A stretch of DNA of 64,000 bases from Linanthus parryae (GCA_023055425.1 JALGPY010000001.1:142873368-142937367), one strand, 5' to 3'. Positions 23,354 through 36,300 are shown, numbered from the stretch's first letter. Notes: generated from the sequence alone by a model not told the origin. Made by a program: numbers and translations.

Positions 23354-23866
23354 TAATGCAGCACAGGAAAAGGAAAGCCAAAGGCAACCTGGTACTACAA
23401 TCGGTGCAAAGATACACCTCGAGAAGGAAGTTCAATCTAAGAACAAGATGTAAGGCTACGAGATATAGTACAACTGAAGTGGGGATTGTAGAAACTCTCG
23501 GTTTCTAGGGTTAAAACCCAATAGAACTCTAGGTTTTATACCTTACAAGGTTCAATACAAATTCAACTTCCTAAAACATAATACTATAGTTCTATTTATA
23601 GAGGAACTATACTACTTACTTCTCTAATGTAACAAAAGACATATATAACCTTAAACTACCTTACCTCTAGGCTAAGTAAGACCTTTCTTCAAGACTAAGT
23701 AATAAGCTAAAGAGCTACAAAAGCTGAAGCCTAAAGGCTGCAGATAAAAAGCTGCAGTAGGAGGGACCCACTAAAATGCAAATTTCAGCTATTAGGTCTG
23801 TAGGGATCGAGCTGCTAAAAGAGAACCAGAAAATCATATAAGTTGTGTTAGGATCACCCTGCATCA
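23354..23866. mobile_element. ~513 bp insertion absent from D copy 0
   Basis: D copy 0 reads through GGTACAAGAGAGTTCTG near 8070, while this copy and copy 2 (40716-41170) carry ~0.5 kb between the two halves. The ends are TAATGCAG and CTGCATCA, a short inverted pair, and the interior has a GGGTTAAAACCC stretch like a retroelement promoter-proximal region. It may be a solo LTR or a small TIR element. The flanks GGAG and AAGAG suggest an eroded target duplication. Confidence 0.45.
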
Positions 23867-24067
23867 AAGAGGTTCTGTTATTTCAGTCCATGTTGATTCT
23901 ATTCTTGAACTTGGCCTTATGGAGTTCTATTTGTAGCATATGAAAATATTGCAGACTAATATTGCATACAGCAACTAGTGGAATGGAGTTTATAGGCAAA
24001 AGGTAACTTTCTGATGCATAAATAGAAAAACAAATTATAAGTAGGAAACGACCAAAGCATTGCTCAC

Positions 24068-24225
24068 CACTCTTAGGATTCGATTTTGTGCCCATGATTT
24101 CTTTGCTTCATGAGCAACAATGCGGAACAGCTGGGTGAGATCTGCTTGCCCAGAAGATGCCTCAACTATTAGTCCTCGGAACGCATTTGAAGCAGACTCC
24201 ACGTCACTGCTAAACTCTTTCTGTA
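24068..24225 (-). pseudogene. Exon relic of an unrecognised gene (D copy 1)
   Basis: Minus strand: an acceptor-like GTACAG, then EFSSDVESASNAFRGLIVEA, SSGQADLTQLFRIVAHEAKK, SWAQNRILRV, and a GTGAGC donor. The open frame, canonical splice borders and conservation of the same codons in D copies 0 and 2 say this was a coding exon. I do not recognise the protein and find no neighbouring exon. Copy 2 has a 14-base deletion and copy 0 is also disrupted, so only this copy is open. It could in principle belong to a live gene with exons outside recognisable range, but that is unlikely. Confidence 0.4.
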
Positions 24226-25560
24226 CCTTCATAATATCATAAGAGTAAATGCATAATCGTAAACACCTTTCATAAAAGGATGAAAATATTCTGAAAGCAT
24301 AGTTAACTTATCTAATGCAGAAAACTGAAACTTGAATTTAAAAGCAAACGAAAAGAGCTCATCAATAGCAGTTTAGTAAAACATAATAGATAACGTGTGT
24401 TTTGATGATTAGCTTGTCAAAGCACATTCACTTAATGCACATTCCCCCACATTCCAGAGACATGATGGATTCAAGGACATTTTTTTGAAAAGTAAAGATT
24501 GTAATATAAACACAGACGGCGCAAGTAGAAGATTGATCAACCCATTCCCTCACATTCCAGAGGTATGATGGATTCAACGACAATTTTTTTTATCAGTAAA
24601 GATTGTATTATAAACACGGACGGTGCAAAAACCCTCCCAGGCCAAACTGCTAATTAGTTGAGTACAAAACATACAACCTACGTACTAAAAATAATTATCT
24701 TGTTTTTTCAGGAAAATGAATCATGACTTCAGAAGAGTTTAGTATAAATCTGAACAGGCCAGCATTTGAAAAGTTTTCTTCAAGAACATGAGTACGCTCA
24801 ACTCAACCCGACAAGGGCTTAGTTTGGGAACACCAGTTTTATTGGTGCTTTTAATGTTAGATTTCTTAAGAGAAATCCTACTTTTCTTTGGACTTTTAGT
24901 CACACATGGCCAACACCAACTAGTCCAAAAAAAGTTAGAAGAAAGGCATCAAATTTAGCATTCACTTGCAACGGACAACAACAAGTAGTTGCACCAGATA
25001 CCGGTTCCGTGGTTTATGTAATCTTTTCTTTGTCCAAGTTCCTGTGGTCACAAATCCACAATTCTGACAAAAAAACCATTTTTAATCTTTGTTTCATTCG
25101 TCGGTGCTCCATGTGCATCCTTCCATCGCTCAGTTTTGGGTTTTCACAAAACATAAAAACCACACAAAAAATAAATCCCCAAACATACAATAGGTTTTTC
25201 CGAGTATGACATGGGTCGGCTATGTGGATCAATTTCATCAAACTATGACTTTCCACAGCCATTTGCTCACTTGGGTATAAACTGAGCACGTGTTTTCTAA
25301 CTATCCGTCCGGGTTTGTCTGCATCTGCGATTTTAAAAAACGGCCCCACACAGTTCTGTGGCACTGTTGCCGCGCAGTATTGTAGGCATCGGATACCGCT
25401 ACCGCCAACTCCGATACTCTGCCGTTTTTGGTCAATGTGTGTTTTCTTTACCATTAAGGCCGATACTCTATCGTTTCACTCAAAAATTTAAAAAAGATAC
25501 ACAAATTTTGTGTCTGATACTCTGATCGGAGTATTAATAATAAGGGACATGTCTGGTCTC

Positions 25561-26259
25561 CCTCTCCTTGTATACCACAGTTGATTAGGAGTATATCGCT
25601 TCACCTTCAAGCTCTGGATTTAGTAATTTTATCACTCTAATTCATCAGGCAATTATTGCCTGCAGCTAGAAGATATATCGTGCTGATGACAGATCGCCCA
25701 ATATAAGGGATGACACTTAGTCCTCATCGTAACAGCGAGTAAAGTAGATCTGTTATCCTTACGTTTACACATCAATGTAGTATTTCATAAACTAAAGTCA
25801 AAACCATACGAGTAGAGATGGGAAGGCAAAAGTCGACATGTAAAAGTTATTCAACTTAACTCGCCGTCTTTCAAAAGTACAAATTAGTTTTGACACTTAT
25901 GACTCTCGATCAACCAATCAGATATAGCAGCGTGCTCAGACAAGCATTTAGATCGTATTAAAGATATTGTGCATGAACATAATGAGAGAATTGACATTAT
26001 CTATTCAAAGATTAAATTAGGGCACAATCAACGAAACAAACACAAGAAAAGGGATTAAATAATGAAGCTGCGGAGGAGGGTTAGATACCCAGAAAGCGAA
26101 CTTCCCGATAGCGGTGATCGGGGTTGATGGTTGATGGTTGATGGTGATCGGGGTTGATCCCGATAGCATTGATGAAGTCCGATCTGGTGATTCAGCGACC
26201 ACATCGATGCAGGAGAGCAGTGTGTAGCGACTCTTCGGTACGGATGGACCTCTGGCTAT
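25561..26259. other. D-E transition; exon-like stretch on minus strand
   Basis: AT-rich sequence leading into block E. On the minus strand about 26200-26075 resembles 43440-43280: a coding-like run (STPITAIGKFAFWV here, STPIAFSVLGKSAFW there) that ends at a GTATCT or GTAACT donor-like site and is preceded by a GA-rich leader. It looks like the first exon and 5' UTR of a lost or unidentified gene. It includes a small tandem GATGGTTGATGGTT repeat. Confidence 0.3.
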
Positions 26260-28540
26260 CAGTTCGTTCCATCTTCAGATCTTCTACGAGATCTCTCTCT
26301 CTCTGTAGGAGTTTGATGATTGATTTATTGGAAGTATCGATCTCTGTTTCCGTCTAGGTTTATATTTGGACTCTCTTTTTTCTAGAAGAAGAAATGAACG
26401 TTCCGGAAACGTTTTTTTTATTTGCTATACTAGGACCCTTGTTTTCGACTAACATGAGTGAGTGTAATTTTGTCAAAGAGAGTGGTTATATGACGAATGT
26501 CTGTGGTGATTGTTTGAATGCTCTAGTCATTTTCTGTTGTTGTTCAAGTTTTGAATTGTTAGAATATTGTCTGTTTGAATCGTGGTATTTCTGTATATGG
26601 GAGAAAGTAGTCATTTCATAAATTCTAGAATTCCGCGAGCTTCTGCTGTCACGAGAAATTGCGGTGACAATCGCGTTTCCTTTTATACATCCACTAGCAT
26701 TGTCAGTCCATCGAGCCGTACTTCGTTCACAATTTTTGTTTCCATGCCACGTAAACATGGAATATCGTGTGTTTGTTGGAACTGGCATGGTTAATGATCT
26801 CAAATGATTGGCGTGTATCTATCTCGTTAGCAAAATTGCGAGAACAAAAATACTACCGTATGTCCCAAAATGTCACACCTTATCACATTTGTTAGATTGA
26901 CCTATATCTTGAAAACTATTTGGGATGCCATTAGGATTTTTATGTCGGGACGTATAATATTGCTCCTCCCACTGTCAAAAGCAGATTTTTTTTAGCTTAA
27001 GTCCTACAACTGTCAACTTTTCCTCTGTTGTTCCAAAATTGCATGGTTGCCCTCTCCAGTTTCAAAAAGAGTGGCAATGAACTTTTAGACCAAGTTTCCG
27101 TTAACATTTTCTATTTTCTAAAGAGGAGTTAACAGTATGTTTAGTTTACCATTATATATATAACACCTCCGAATTCTTAAGCATGTTATAGGTTCAATTT
27201 CAAGTGTATAAGTGTATTTAAAATATTTTAGTTTCTCCCGGTTAGAATTTAGATATCATGTGGTTGTTGTGTAATATTCTAGAAAAATGGTTTCAGGTGC
27301 TTGTGGGGTAATTTTGCAATTAACATGAACTAGTTAACCATGTGTAAATATAAAAAATGGAGTTTTCAAGTTGAATCTGACTAGGGGTACTTGTAGAATA
27401 TCTTAAAATATTAGGGCAAAGTTGTAAATCTCATAAAGTTCATAAAATCCCTCATTTTAAATTAAGCCATAAATTTTAGAAAACTACACTTACCTCCCCA
27501 TGTGAATGCAACATAAGGCAACCATCATGTCCCCACACTGAGTGAGTTTTCCACTTCCGAAATATGAGGAACACACTAAATCGCTCTTCCTAATCAGAAG
27601 ACTAGTAAGTAACCCGCCCCGTTAGGACTATTAAAATTTACATCTTTATCGTTTCTGAACTATTGAAGCGCATATTTTGTCATACCCATGTTTTTATAAG
27701 GATACAGTTGTAGTATCCAATAATTATTAGTTATGAGGAGGGTAAATAATAGTTTTCAAATACTTAAAGGACCAAAGATGAAAAAAATTATCATAATGTT
27801 ACTTGAGTGTCACAAGGTAATGTGGGAGAGAGAGGAAGCGGCGGATTTCGAATAAAAATATACGTTGAATTTGAACCGTTCATCTCAAAATAATCTAATG
27901 ATTTTAAAACAAAACAAAAAAAAATGTACCAACATTAAATGTCTTATCTCAATTAGGATATAGATATACCAAACCAAACTTGTTCGTGAAGCATTCAAGT
28001 TGTTCTTGAGCTTGAAAGATTCCCGCCTTCTCCGTTGAAACGGCTGCAATTGCAGCTTTACTTCATCTTCTTGAGGTGGTCCCGAATGGGAATTGGAGTA
28101 CTTTATCGTGGGTAGCGAGTTGTCGGGGTAAGAAGCTTGAAGTTCCTACCTTCATTTCTTGGGTTAAACATGGAAACCGCTAACATTCTCACCAAGTTGA
28201 ATCTTATATTCTTCCTCCTGTTGTAATCATGAACTTCGTAACTTGATTTTGACGCCTAAATTGAAGGAACAAGGAAAGTCCCACTGCTCCCCGAATTCTG
28301 ATCGTCAGAATCTTCAAGTTTTGGTATAATTTCTCCAATACTTATTAATTTTAAATTATGATTGCTTCCTGGTGGTCCTTACATGCTTTACAACACTATC
28401 TCGAACCCAGGACGTGTTGACAACCCTGTTTGATTTGGGTTTTAATTCGTGCTTTGTCATTTTTTCGGTATAATTTACTGCCATGTCCACAGTTCGATAA
28501 CTTCCTCGTTAATTGATTAATTAACATGCCATTTGACTAT
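26260..28540. repeat. Block E, copy 1
   Basis: The single E copy of unit 1. It matches three tandem copies in unit 2 (from 43431, 44860 and 46981). Landmarks found in all four are CGTACTTCGTTCAC (26719 here) and ATATCATGTGGT (about 27252 here). It starts with a pyrimidine/purine tract (GAGATCTCTCTCTCTCTG) and ends in sequence shared with 49330. No reading frame is conserved across the copies. Confidence 0.8.
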
Positions 28541-29227
28541 GGGTGTTCCATGAACTCCACTCTACAACTCTCCTATTAATTTCAACTTCTTATTTGAATT
28601 CCAAGTATACTCAAAATCAATGTAAAGTTGTTGCAAAACACATTGCCTATGCCTGTCAACCAAAAAAGTGTAACACAAACTCTTATAGTTTCTGTAGTCG
28701 CATTGAAGGAAAGCGGACAGTTCTACCAGTTCTAAACACCTAAACTTCATGCTACTTCCACTGCCTTATCTGGTTCACCGCCAGCGCAAAAAGAAAGACA
28801 AATTTCCTCCTAGTCATTGGCTTGAGATTGCACCTTGTTGCCAATTGTTCAACAGTTAGTCTCGTTTCAGTTGATCATGTGAAAGCAACCTGCAAAAAGT
28901 GCGACAAAGGCCAAAAACTGCTGTCATCTAATGGCATATGGTTGCAGTAATATCCCTATACAATATTTTTCATGGTAATAGGATCAAATTATAGCTACAT
29001 TTACCTTGTCGACATCCAACAGTAATACAGGAGATACACCGGCTAGCATAGCAGTTGGTGCAAAAGCCAAAAATCATATTTACAACACCCAAGCCTGTGA
29101 CAAAGATAGCTAGTGAAATTGCAGAACGGAATCAGCATTTGTAGCTAAATTGCACACGCAAATCCTAGGTGCCTGGCTGCAAGCTCAAACCCAAATGATA
29201 TCGTAACTCCCTATTTTATTTTTTTTA
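28541..29227. other. E-to-A boundary region, unit 1/2
   Basis: Matches about 49330-50956 without the PIF-like insertion. The site ACTCTTATAGTTTC (28679-28692) is the empty target of that element. On the minus strand about 29065-29005 reads FAPTAMLAGVSPVLLLDVDK and meets a GTAAAT donor. The matching stretch near 50800 is also open (FAPTVMLAGVSPILPLDVDK), so it is probably an exon end of an unrecognised gene. Confidence 0.5.
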
Positions 29228-30381
29228 TTTCAAACATGCAGTTCGAAGATGTCAAAAGGCTAGTTTCACGAGGTCATTTCACAATTCCACTTAATACACA
29301 CATTAAAAGACGTCAGAGGCTAGTTTCACCATTTTTAAGACATAAAAAAAAAACATATTTTCTCAAAATCGACGAAACTAATAACCTTGAATTCCTCAAG
29401 ATACAAACTTCTTTCACTGAAATTAAAAAACTGATTTAGCCAGCAAAGAATACCAATTCATATTCGATGATTAGTCATTTACACATTCAGTTGAGCGCAA
29501 GTACTCTTAACAATCATACTGAAATGGAAAGAGCTCATTACCTTTTCCGAATCTCGAACCTTAAAGGCCGAACCCCTCCAATTTTCTCTACTCCTGCACA
29601 AACTTAAAATTTCAACTTGTGGCTACCTCCAGAGTCCACATATTCTCAAAGCTGATGCATTTCGCATTTCGGGCTTCAAATGTTTTCCATTGTGGTCTCA
29701 CCAATACCCCATAAATCGACAGCCAATTATCAGATACTCTCAGATCATATGTTGTGTCAAGTTTTTACTTCGAAGTATGAAAGGCCTAGCTTACCCTCCA
29801 ATTACTCCAAAAAGAACAGTATCAGATTGCTTTGGTAGCTGAAAGGTTTCCTTATTCCAAATGAACTCTATTGAGATCTACAGCCCACGCATGGATATCT
29901 CCTTAAAGTTGCTGAGTCCAAGGCTGATATTAAAATAAAGCTCACTCAGCGGAGAAGAAATGAAAATTACATGAACCAGCGACAGAGAGAATCATATAAA
30001 CCGATAACAGACTTAATCATATAAATGGACATAAACCAATAAGAGAACTCGGTAGAGATTCTTGTATCAAAAACCCTACAATTCAGACATTATACATCAG
30101 GCGTGAAATGAAATCGGATACAGAGGCACACAACAGACCTTCCACGAGCGACAGATTCATGGATTAACCAAATTCCAAACTGGATTAATCGAATTGAGAA
30201 GATTTGACTCCAGATATCTGAGCTGATACACTTTCACCCTCAGTGACTACTGTCCAATCATCATCCCATATAATTGGTTTTATGCTTCCCATTGTCAGCA
30301 TTAGCTCTGCGTAAGTCGAAGGTGGTAATAAGAAACAATAAACCGGTTATCCAATGCTGTAACCAAAAGCTACAGTTAGAC

Positions 30382-33300
30382 TGCAACAACCCCCTTTATC
30401 CGGCTCGGGCGAACCGGGAGGGCGATGCTTAAAGTAGCGGCGGAAAATCCAAATCACAACATCCAACCTTTATATTACATATTATTAAACAATACAGCAC
30501 TTCTCAAGTCCTCATACGTGACTATTATACATTATTCTTGCCTTATTCAAACTATCTTACATTATTCAAACTATCTTACAACTCGTGAACTGACTTCCTC
30601 AGTGAGTCTCGTACCCATCCATACCATAGCCTTCCTCCTCTAATCCTGCGGTGGGAAAGAAAACGGAACCGCAGTTTCTAAAGTCAGCTGGGAAATGCTG
30701 AGTAAATAAATACCCTAGCTCGTAAACAGAAGATGATGCATAACTTATTCTCAAAACAGTAGTAAGAGGAATTAAATCTTTAAAAGAGTAAACGAAGCAC
30801 AAAATCAGCTTTAAACTTCTCAATCTTTCAAACTCTTCCTTCCTGACCTTGAAACGGGGAATAATATCCCAATCTTGTCTTCCTTTATATTCATAGACGT
30901 CCTTGTTCTCATAGAAAACCACATTTTAACTTTGTTGATACGGGGAAGGACCTACTATACCATCTCTAGCAACCATGACCTTAACTGTCGACAGCCCCCT
31001 AAGACTTCTTGCAGTCAGAGAGGTGAGTACATGGAGCGATCCGGCAGGTTGCGACCGGATTAAAATACACAGGCCGAGTGACTGAAGTTAACACGACAAT
31101 AATCACAGGCCGAGTGACGTAAGTCAACCCGACAATAATAATCACAGGCCGAGTGACAGAAGTCAACTCGACAATAATAATCACAGGCCGAGTGACATAA
31201 GTCAACCCGACAATAATAATCACAGGCCGAGTGACAGAAGTCAACCCGACAATAATAATCACAGGCCGAGTGACAGAAGTCAACTCGACAATAATAATCA
31301 CAGGCCGAGTGACGTAAGTCAACTCGACAATAATAAGCTTCTCCCGCACAACTATTTCCACTTTACGTTCTTAACGAATTATTATTCTTCGTGTGACAGT
31401 TTCAAAGTAGACATTTCCAAAATGTAACAGATCTTTGAGTAAAACAAGTAATAGCACAAAATATATTTTGAGACAAGTCCAAAAATCATGTAACGACACG
31501 AAAGGAGCTAGGCAAGCTAGGCTAGGCATATTTACTTACCTTGATTTCCAGCAAACAGCACGTAAGGTCTCCTAGAAGATCACGTACCCCTCGTCTGCGA
31601 ATTCTTCACCTACACATCACATTCCCTTACTCGATTACAAATTTATGTACGCAAGTATGCTAGTATGACTTGCTATGAGCCTAAACAATCCTCATTCGAG
31701 ACCACTAAATTCCGCTACCCAACGCTTATATATATTTCTTGTAATAATATTTCAAATACTAATATTATTATGTAAGAGTTCACAACTTAAGCTTATCAAC
31801 TTTCTTATTTATTAAATACAATTTATTGACCAATATATTTATCAATAAATCATTTAAACAATAATGCTATTAAAATAGTAATTTATTTATCAAATTTATA
31901 AAGTAAAGTATAGAAGCTATTTATAATATCTTTAGTAAAAGTAAATAAATATTTTAGTTATAAAATTATTGTTCTTATTAACACAAGTAAATGTTTGCTA
32001 TTATTTGAGGATACGTTAACTTTAATTCTTAATAGATAATTTATTCAAAACAAATGTTTATTTACACAAATCGATATATTTTCAATAAAATACACTTTAT
32101 TCAATTAAAGAGCACTTTTACCATATTAATTCAATATTTTGCATAATTTATGTCACTAGAATGTAGGCAAATATTATTAGAATTGGTTTAAACATAATAA
32201 TCTAATTTTTATTTTATTTTTATATATGCAGATTGATAAATGTCGAGAATACCCCCAAAGTATGCTGAAACGACATAAACACCCCCCTTAATACAATAGT
32301 CATGCTATAAACAGTTTGGGGAAAAGACACTTTAACCCCCCCTTTACAGGATCATCAAATTTATCAAGCTAAACATGGAATCGAGCACACAAGATACGAT
32401 TTTGATTGTTTAGATGGAATCACGGCGAGATTTAGAGCATACCTAGGCCAAGAATGGCCGGAAACGGTCAAGAAACGAAGCTATACGAATTCGCCGACGG
32501 TGGGTCACGGCGGTGCTCTTCGTCGCCGAAGATGGAGGACCTCCTAGCTTCGGTTAGGACCTGGGTTCGTCTCCTGGGAGCTCTAGGAGTTGTTTTGTGG
32601 TGATTTGAAGAGGCGGGTGCTGTTGGGTCGCTTGGGTCAAGCTTCCCGTCGGCAACAATGGTGGCCGACGGGGATGGTGGCCGTGCTCTGTTTCGGGAAC
32701 TGATTCTTCCTCTGTTTCTTCTTTTTCTGGGGTTGCTACTGGGTTAGAACAGAGGGAGGGAGTAATTGAGAGAGACCGGAACAAGGTGTTGTTGATGGGT
32801 CTCTCGGGTCTCTTCCCGATGGCGGCAGCGGCAGCGGTGGCTCTTCGCCGCTGCTCCTGCTTGTTCCTGCTGCTGTGTCGAGGCAGAGAGAAACAGAGAT
32901 ATGGCGACAGAGAGAGAAACAGATAGGGAATGAAGGAGAGAAACTAGGCTGTGGTGGTGGGTCTTTTCGGTCACCTTCCCGACGGCGGCAGCGGCGATGG
33001 TGGTGGTTGCGTGGCCACAGCTAGCTGCTGCTGCTTTCGTTGGGTCTCTGTTTTGGACAGAGAAGAGAGTGAGGCAGAGAGAAAGGGAGAAATCAGAGGC
33101 TAGAGGGTGAGAGAGTTATGAGGGTGGTGGCGGTGTTCTCGGTGGTGTGGTCGGGGAGGAAGAAGGAGAAAGATGAGGGTGGAGAAAGAGGGTGAAGATG
33201 ATGATGAACTGATAATGATGGAGGAGGTTAGTTGGTTTTATAGGGGACAAAAGGTAGGAGATGATGATGATGCTTGTGGCGGTGGGTTTGACAATTGTGG

Positions 33301-33651
33301 TGGCGGTGAAAAATATCACCGAAGGAGAAAGAGAAGTTGAGTTGTAGAAGACAACCCTGAGAAAGTTTATGGTGTGGGTGGCACACCAAATGGTTGGGTG
33401 ATTGGGTGTGTCACTCACACTAAATTTTGGGGTGGTCGTACACGTGGTAAAAATGCTAAAAACAAATAAACTCTCGCGTATTTATCCCGAATACAAACTT
33501 AATAGTTTAAAATTCTCCGATAATTTCTTATAAAATGCTAAAATTTGACGAACTTTATTTATTTGTTTACATATATATTTTTCCACAATTGAATTCTTTA
33601 TTTTGATTTTAAATTACTGTTGTGCCCTTGTAAATTATACGGGGTATTACA
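30382..33651. mobile_element. Probable solo LTR, 3270 bp
   Basis: Begins TGCAACAACCCC and ends GGGGTATTACA, flanked by exact TAGAC target duplications (30377-30381 and 33652-33656). The duplicate block A has the uninterrupted site at 12477-12481, so this is a clean insertion. The TG...CA ends and 5 bp duplication point to an LTR retroelement. The two ends are not direct repeats of each other and there is no gag-pol, so a single very long LTR is the simplest reading. Read in reverse it starts TGTAATACCCCGTATAAT, a form common among plant LTRs. It includes a 39 bp minisatellite, an AT-rich segment (31.7-32.25 kb) and a GC-rich, gene-like segment (32.4-33.4 kb). Confidence 0.72.
31068..31336. 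repeat. 39 bp minisatellite, about 7 copies
   Basis: Tandem units beginning CACAGGCCGAGTGAC and ending CGACAATAATAAT, varying at a few positions (GTAAG / AGAAG / ATAAG, CCCGAC / CTCGAC). The first unit is 3 bp shorter. The array lies inside the solo LTR and makes a repetitive minus-strand frame with no likely coding role. Confidence 0.95.
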
Positions 33652-36071
33652 TAGACTTTAAATAACAACATACTATGTTTTCATGATCTCGGGTTTAAGA
33701 GGGAACTATAGAGTCTCTAACGAGAGTCGACAAGCATGGCAACTTTGCAACATGATTCCAGAAAATTGATAAGAAACAAAAACAGCGGATAAGAAATGCG
33801 TTAATTTGGGAGTAAGAAACATAAACAATAATCCGACAAGACAGAGAAAATCCTTATCAATAAATAATTAAACAGCAGATAAGAAAGGTCTTAATTTGGT
33901 AGAGGGAAGTATAAGCAAAAACCCAGACAAGACAGAGCAAATCTGATCAATAACTAATTAAACATCAAGACACTCGAATCTACTTATATCAAACTGTAGA
34001 GACTAATATTATTGTTCGCGGTTTTAAGACATTTTAGCCTGCGTAGTCGAGATGGAATTCCTATTACTAATGGTACTGAAAACACTAGCCAAGGAAATCA
34101 ACCATAAATCCTACATCTACAAATACCTAAGTTGAGCCTATAACAAGTGAGCTGCTCAATGGTTTATAATCTGCCAAAAATGGTTGAATTTCTACCCAGA
34201 TATTCAAGGAGTTGTGCCAATTCAAGAACAACCCTGAAAAAATCTTCAAACTTACACACAAATTACGGACTTTTGGTAATCCACTACGCTCGACCTAATC
34301 CACGGCCAGAATCCCAATTAATGAAATCTAAGACCTAATTTCAGCAATAACCTAATGTCACGATTGTATTCATGGGTAAAATTGTCTAAGTTTCTGGCTG
34401 CATTACTTATGGCAAGCCTCTAGGTTCTTGGAAAACCTTTGACCTAGTATTGAATGCATCCTTTAAATTCTCTCCCCATGATGCAACTCTTGATTTTCTA
34501 CAAATCTTTTAGACTTTATTATCCGGCCTTTGCCATAATGAACTCAATTTTCTCATGAACTTTCCAACATAAAACATTGTTTTCCTCAAATAATTTCAGC
34601 GCGTTTCAATATGCACTTAATAAACCGCCTCTGATGTTCCATTATCTATCTTAGATATACCATATCAAAAGACCAGTGGTCATTCCAATATTTCTAAAGA
34701 ACTTATGAGATTTCGGTAACTTTCTAAATAAAATAGCCAAATAAACAATAAAACTATCACCTAAATAAGAAGCAGTGAATTCATGAAAGACTACACCTAT
34801 GAATCCATAAACTTGTATACATGTAGTTAATTTCAACGCCATTTACCCTAAATCTCCATGCAGTGAATTTAAACTCTGTTGGCCAAAAGTTCAAATGCAG
34901 AAATTGTCCCATAGAAGAAAACTTGAAAAACTTCAGATTCCCTAACGATCAATGCCTTGTAACCAGACACCAAAATAGAATACCAACCAATTGGTATTTC
35001 CAATTCAGATTAGCCTTACCAACCAAAATGTAAGTAAATAGGCCGCTGAAAAGGATTGAATCCAGATATACCTTTTCAATCCACCACGGTTACTTAAGTG
35101 AAATGCCTTCACCACCAACGACCTGTATTACAGTTGAGAAGCAGCACATGAAAATTGAAATCCACCTCAGGAGATAAGAAGTGTAATCAACATGGATGGT
35201 CAAATATAATACCAGCTACCTAATGAAAAAAACCCTTCAAACAGCGTGAGAGATAATAGGGGGCATATGACGGGAACATTCTAAATGCACAAACATATTA
35301 CTGATAACATAAACAACCTATTCGGAGCATATGACCACGTGAACTTGATAGGTCAAACCAAATAAATTCTAACAGATAGGAGAATAAGAAGAATAAGTTC
35401 TCAAGTAACGTTCAGTCGTTCAGAAAGCTTCTCTAACGTAGAGCAAGTAAATTACTAATATTTTAATGTAATTCATGGAAAATTGAAGGACAAATAGGTA
35501 ATTCTTGAAAAATAACCACACAGAACGAATCAAGAAGAATAATTCAAAAGGAAAAGTATAACAGTCTCAATAATTTTGATGCAAGGCGTGCTGCTAAGAA
35601 TTTGTTATTGAACAATCAACCGGCCTACTAAACAAAAAAATTGGAAACTATTAGTAACAATAGCAGGAGGATGAAGCAAAGGAAATTCTATTTTATTTAT
35701 GCAAATGGGATTAGCTAAATGCAATAGAGAAGCGTATCAAGAGTGACCATGATGCCGACTACCACCTGAGCAAAGAACATGAAAAGGGTAGGCTGACAAA
35801 GGCAACACCATACGAACATCAAATTCCAAAGCAAGAGAGGGCATTGAGATTCTCAACTTCAGTGGAAGGGGTTGGCAAGAGACACTCAGGAATTGGTCAT
35901 GATCGTGGTAACGTTGCTCATGCCAAATTCACTGGTACAGTAGTCAGAAAGAAGGTCTTGGCAGCGGCCAATAACCAAAAATTAGTCCAAAAGGTTGCCC
36001 GAAATTTGACCATTACCTGCTCCATCGATACCGTCACAACCACCTCTCTTTACCATTCTGCTGAAAACCAG

Positions 36072-36194
36072 TCAGATTCTCCTTTCCATAATCATAGAAG
36101 CAGGCACGGTAATGATTAGCTTGTAACCTTTAGCTGCTGCTATGAATGCCGAGCCAATGCCAGTGTTTCCACTGGTAGGTTCAAGAAGGGTGCT
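36072..36194 (-). pseudogene. Cysteine synthase (OAS-TL) exon relic, copy 2
   Basis: The duplicate of 14897-15019. After TTTATAG the frame reads [17 protein letters not shown] and on to [10 protein letters not shown], then a stop. It differs from copy 1 by Ile to Leu before EPTSGNT. The TSGNT substrate loop is intact but no other exon is present, so it is a relic that was already a lone exon when block A duplicated. Confidence 0.8.
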
Positions 36195-36300
36195 CTATAA
36201 ACAACAACAATTAGAAGAAGAATCAAGCAAAGTGTACAATGTACATGATATGCTGCACAAAAATATGAATTTCTTGATCTCCAGTAATAAAAATTGTATT

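Larger units (their letters stand above)
22992..25560. repeat. Block D, copy 1
   Basis: From about 23180 this matches 40618-42920, with a few percent divergence by eye. Copy 0 at 7907-8486 matches its first part. It contains a ~100 bp local duplication (TGATGGATTCAAGGACA near 24470 and TGATGGATTCAACGACA near 24570) followed by AAAAACCCTCCCAGGCC. It holds one exon relic and one insertion, listed separately. Confidence 0.85.

Noticed and set aside
31068..31336. Regularly spaced repeats resembling a CRISPR array
   Set aside because: Units are contiguous with no unique spacers, and the context is a plant LTR. It is a minisatellite.
30999..31361. 120-codon repetitive minus frame (VTRPVIIIVELTS repeats)
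   Set aside because: It is the translation of the 39 bp minisatellite, whose unit length is divisible by three.
32554..33418. Pro/Thr/Ser-rich minus frames within the solo LTR
   Set aside because: Low-complexity, purine-rich LTR sequence; no domain and no splice support.
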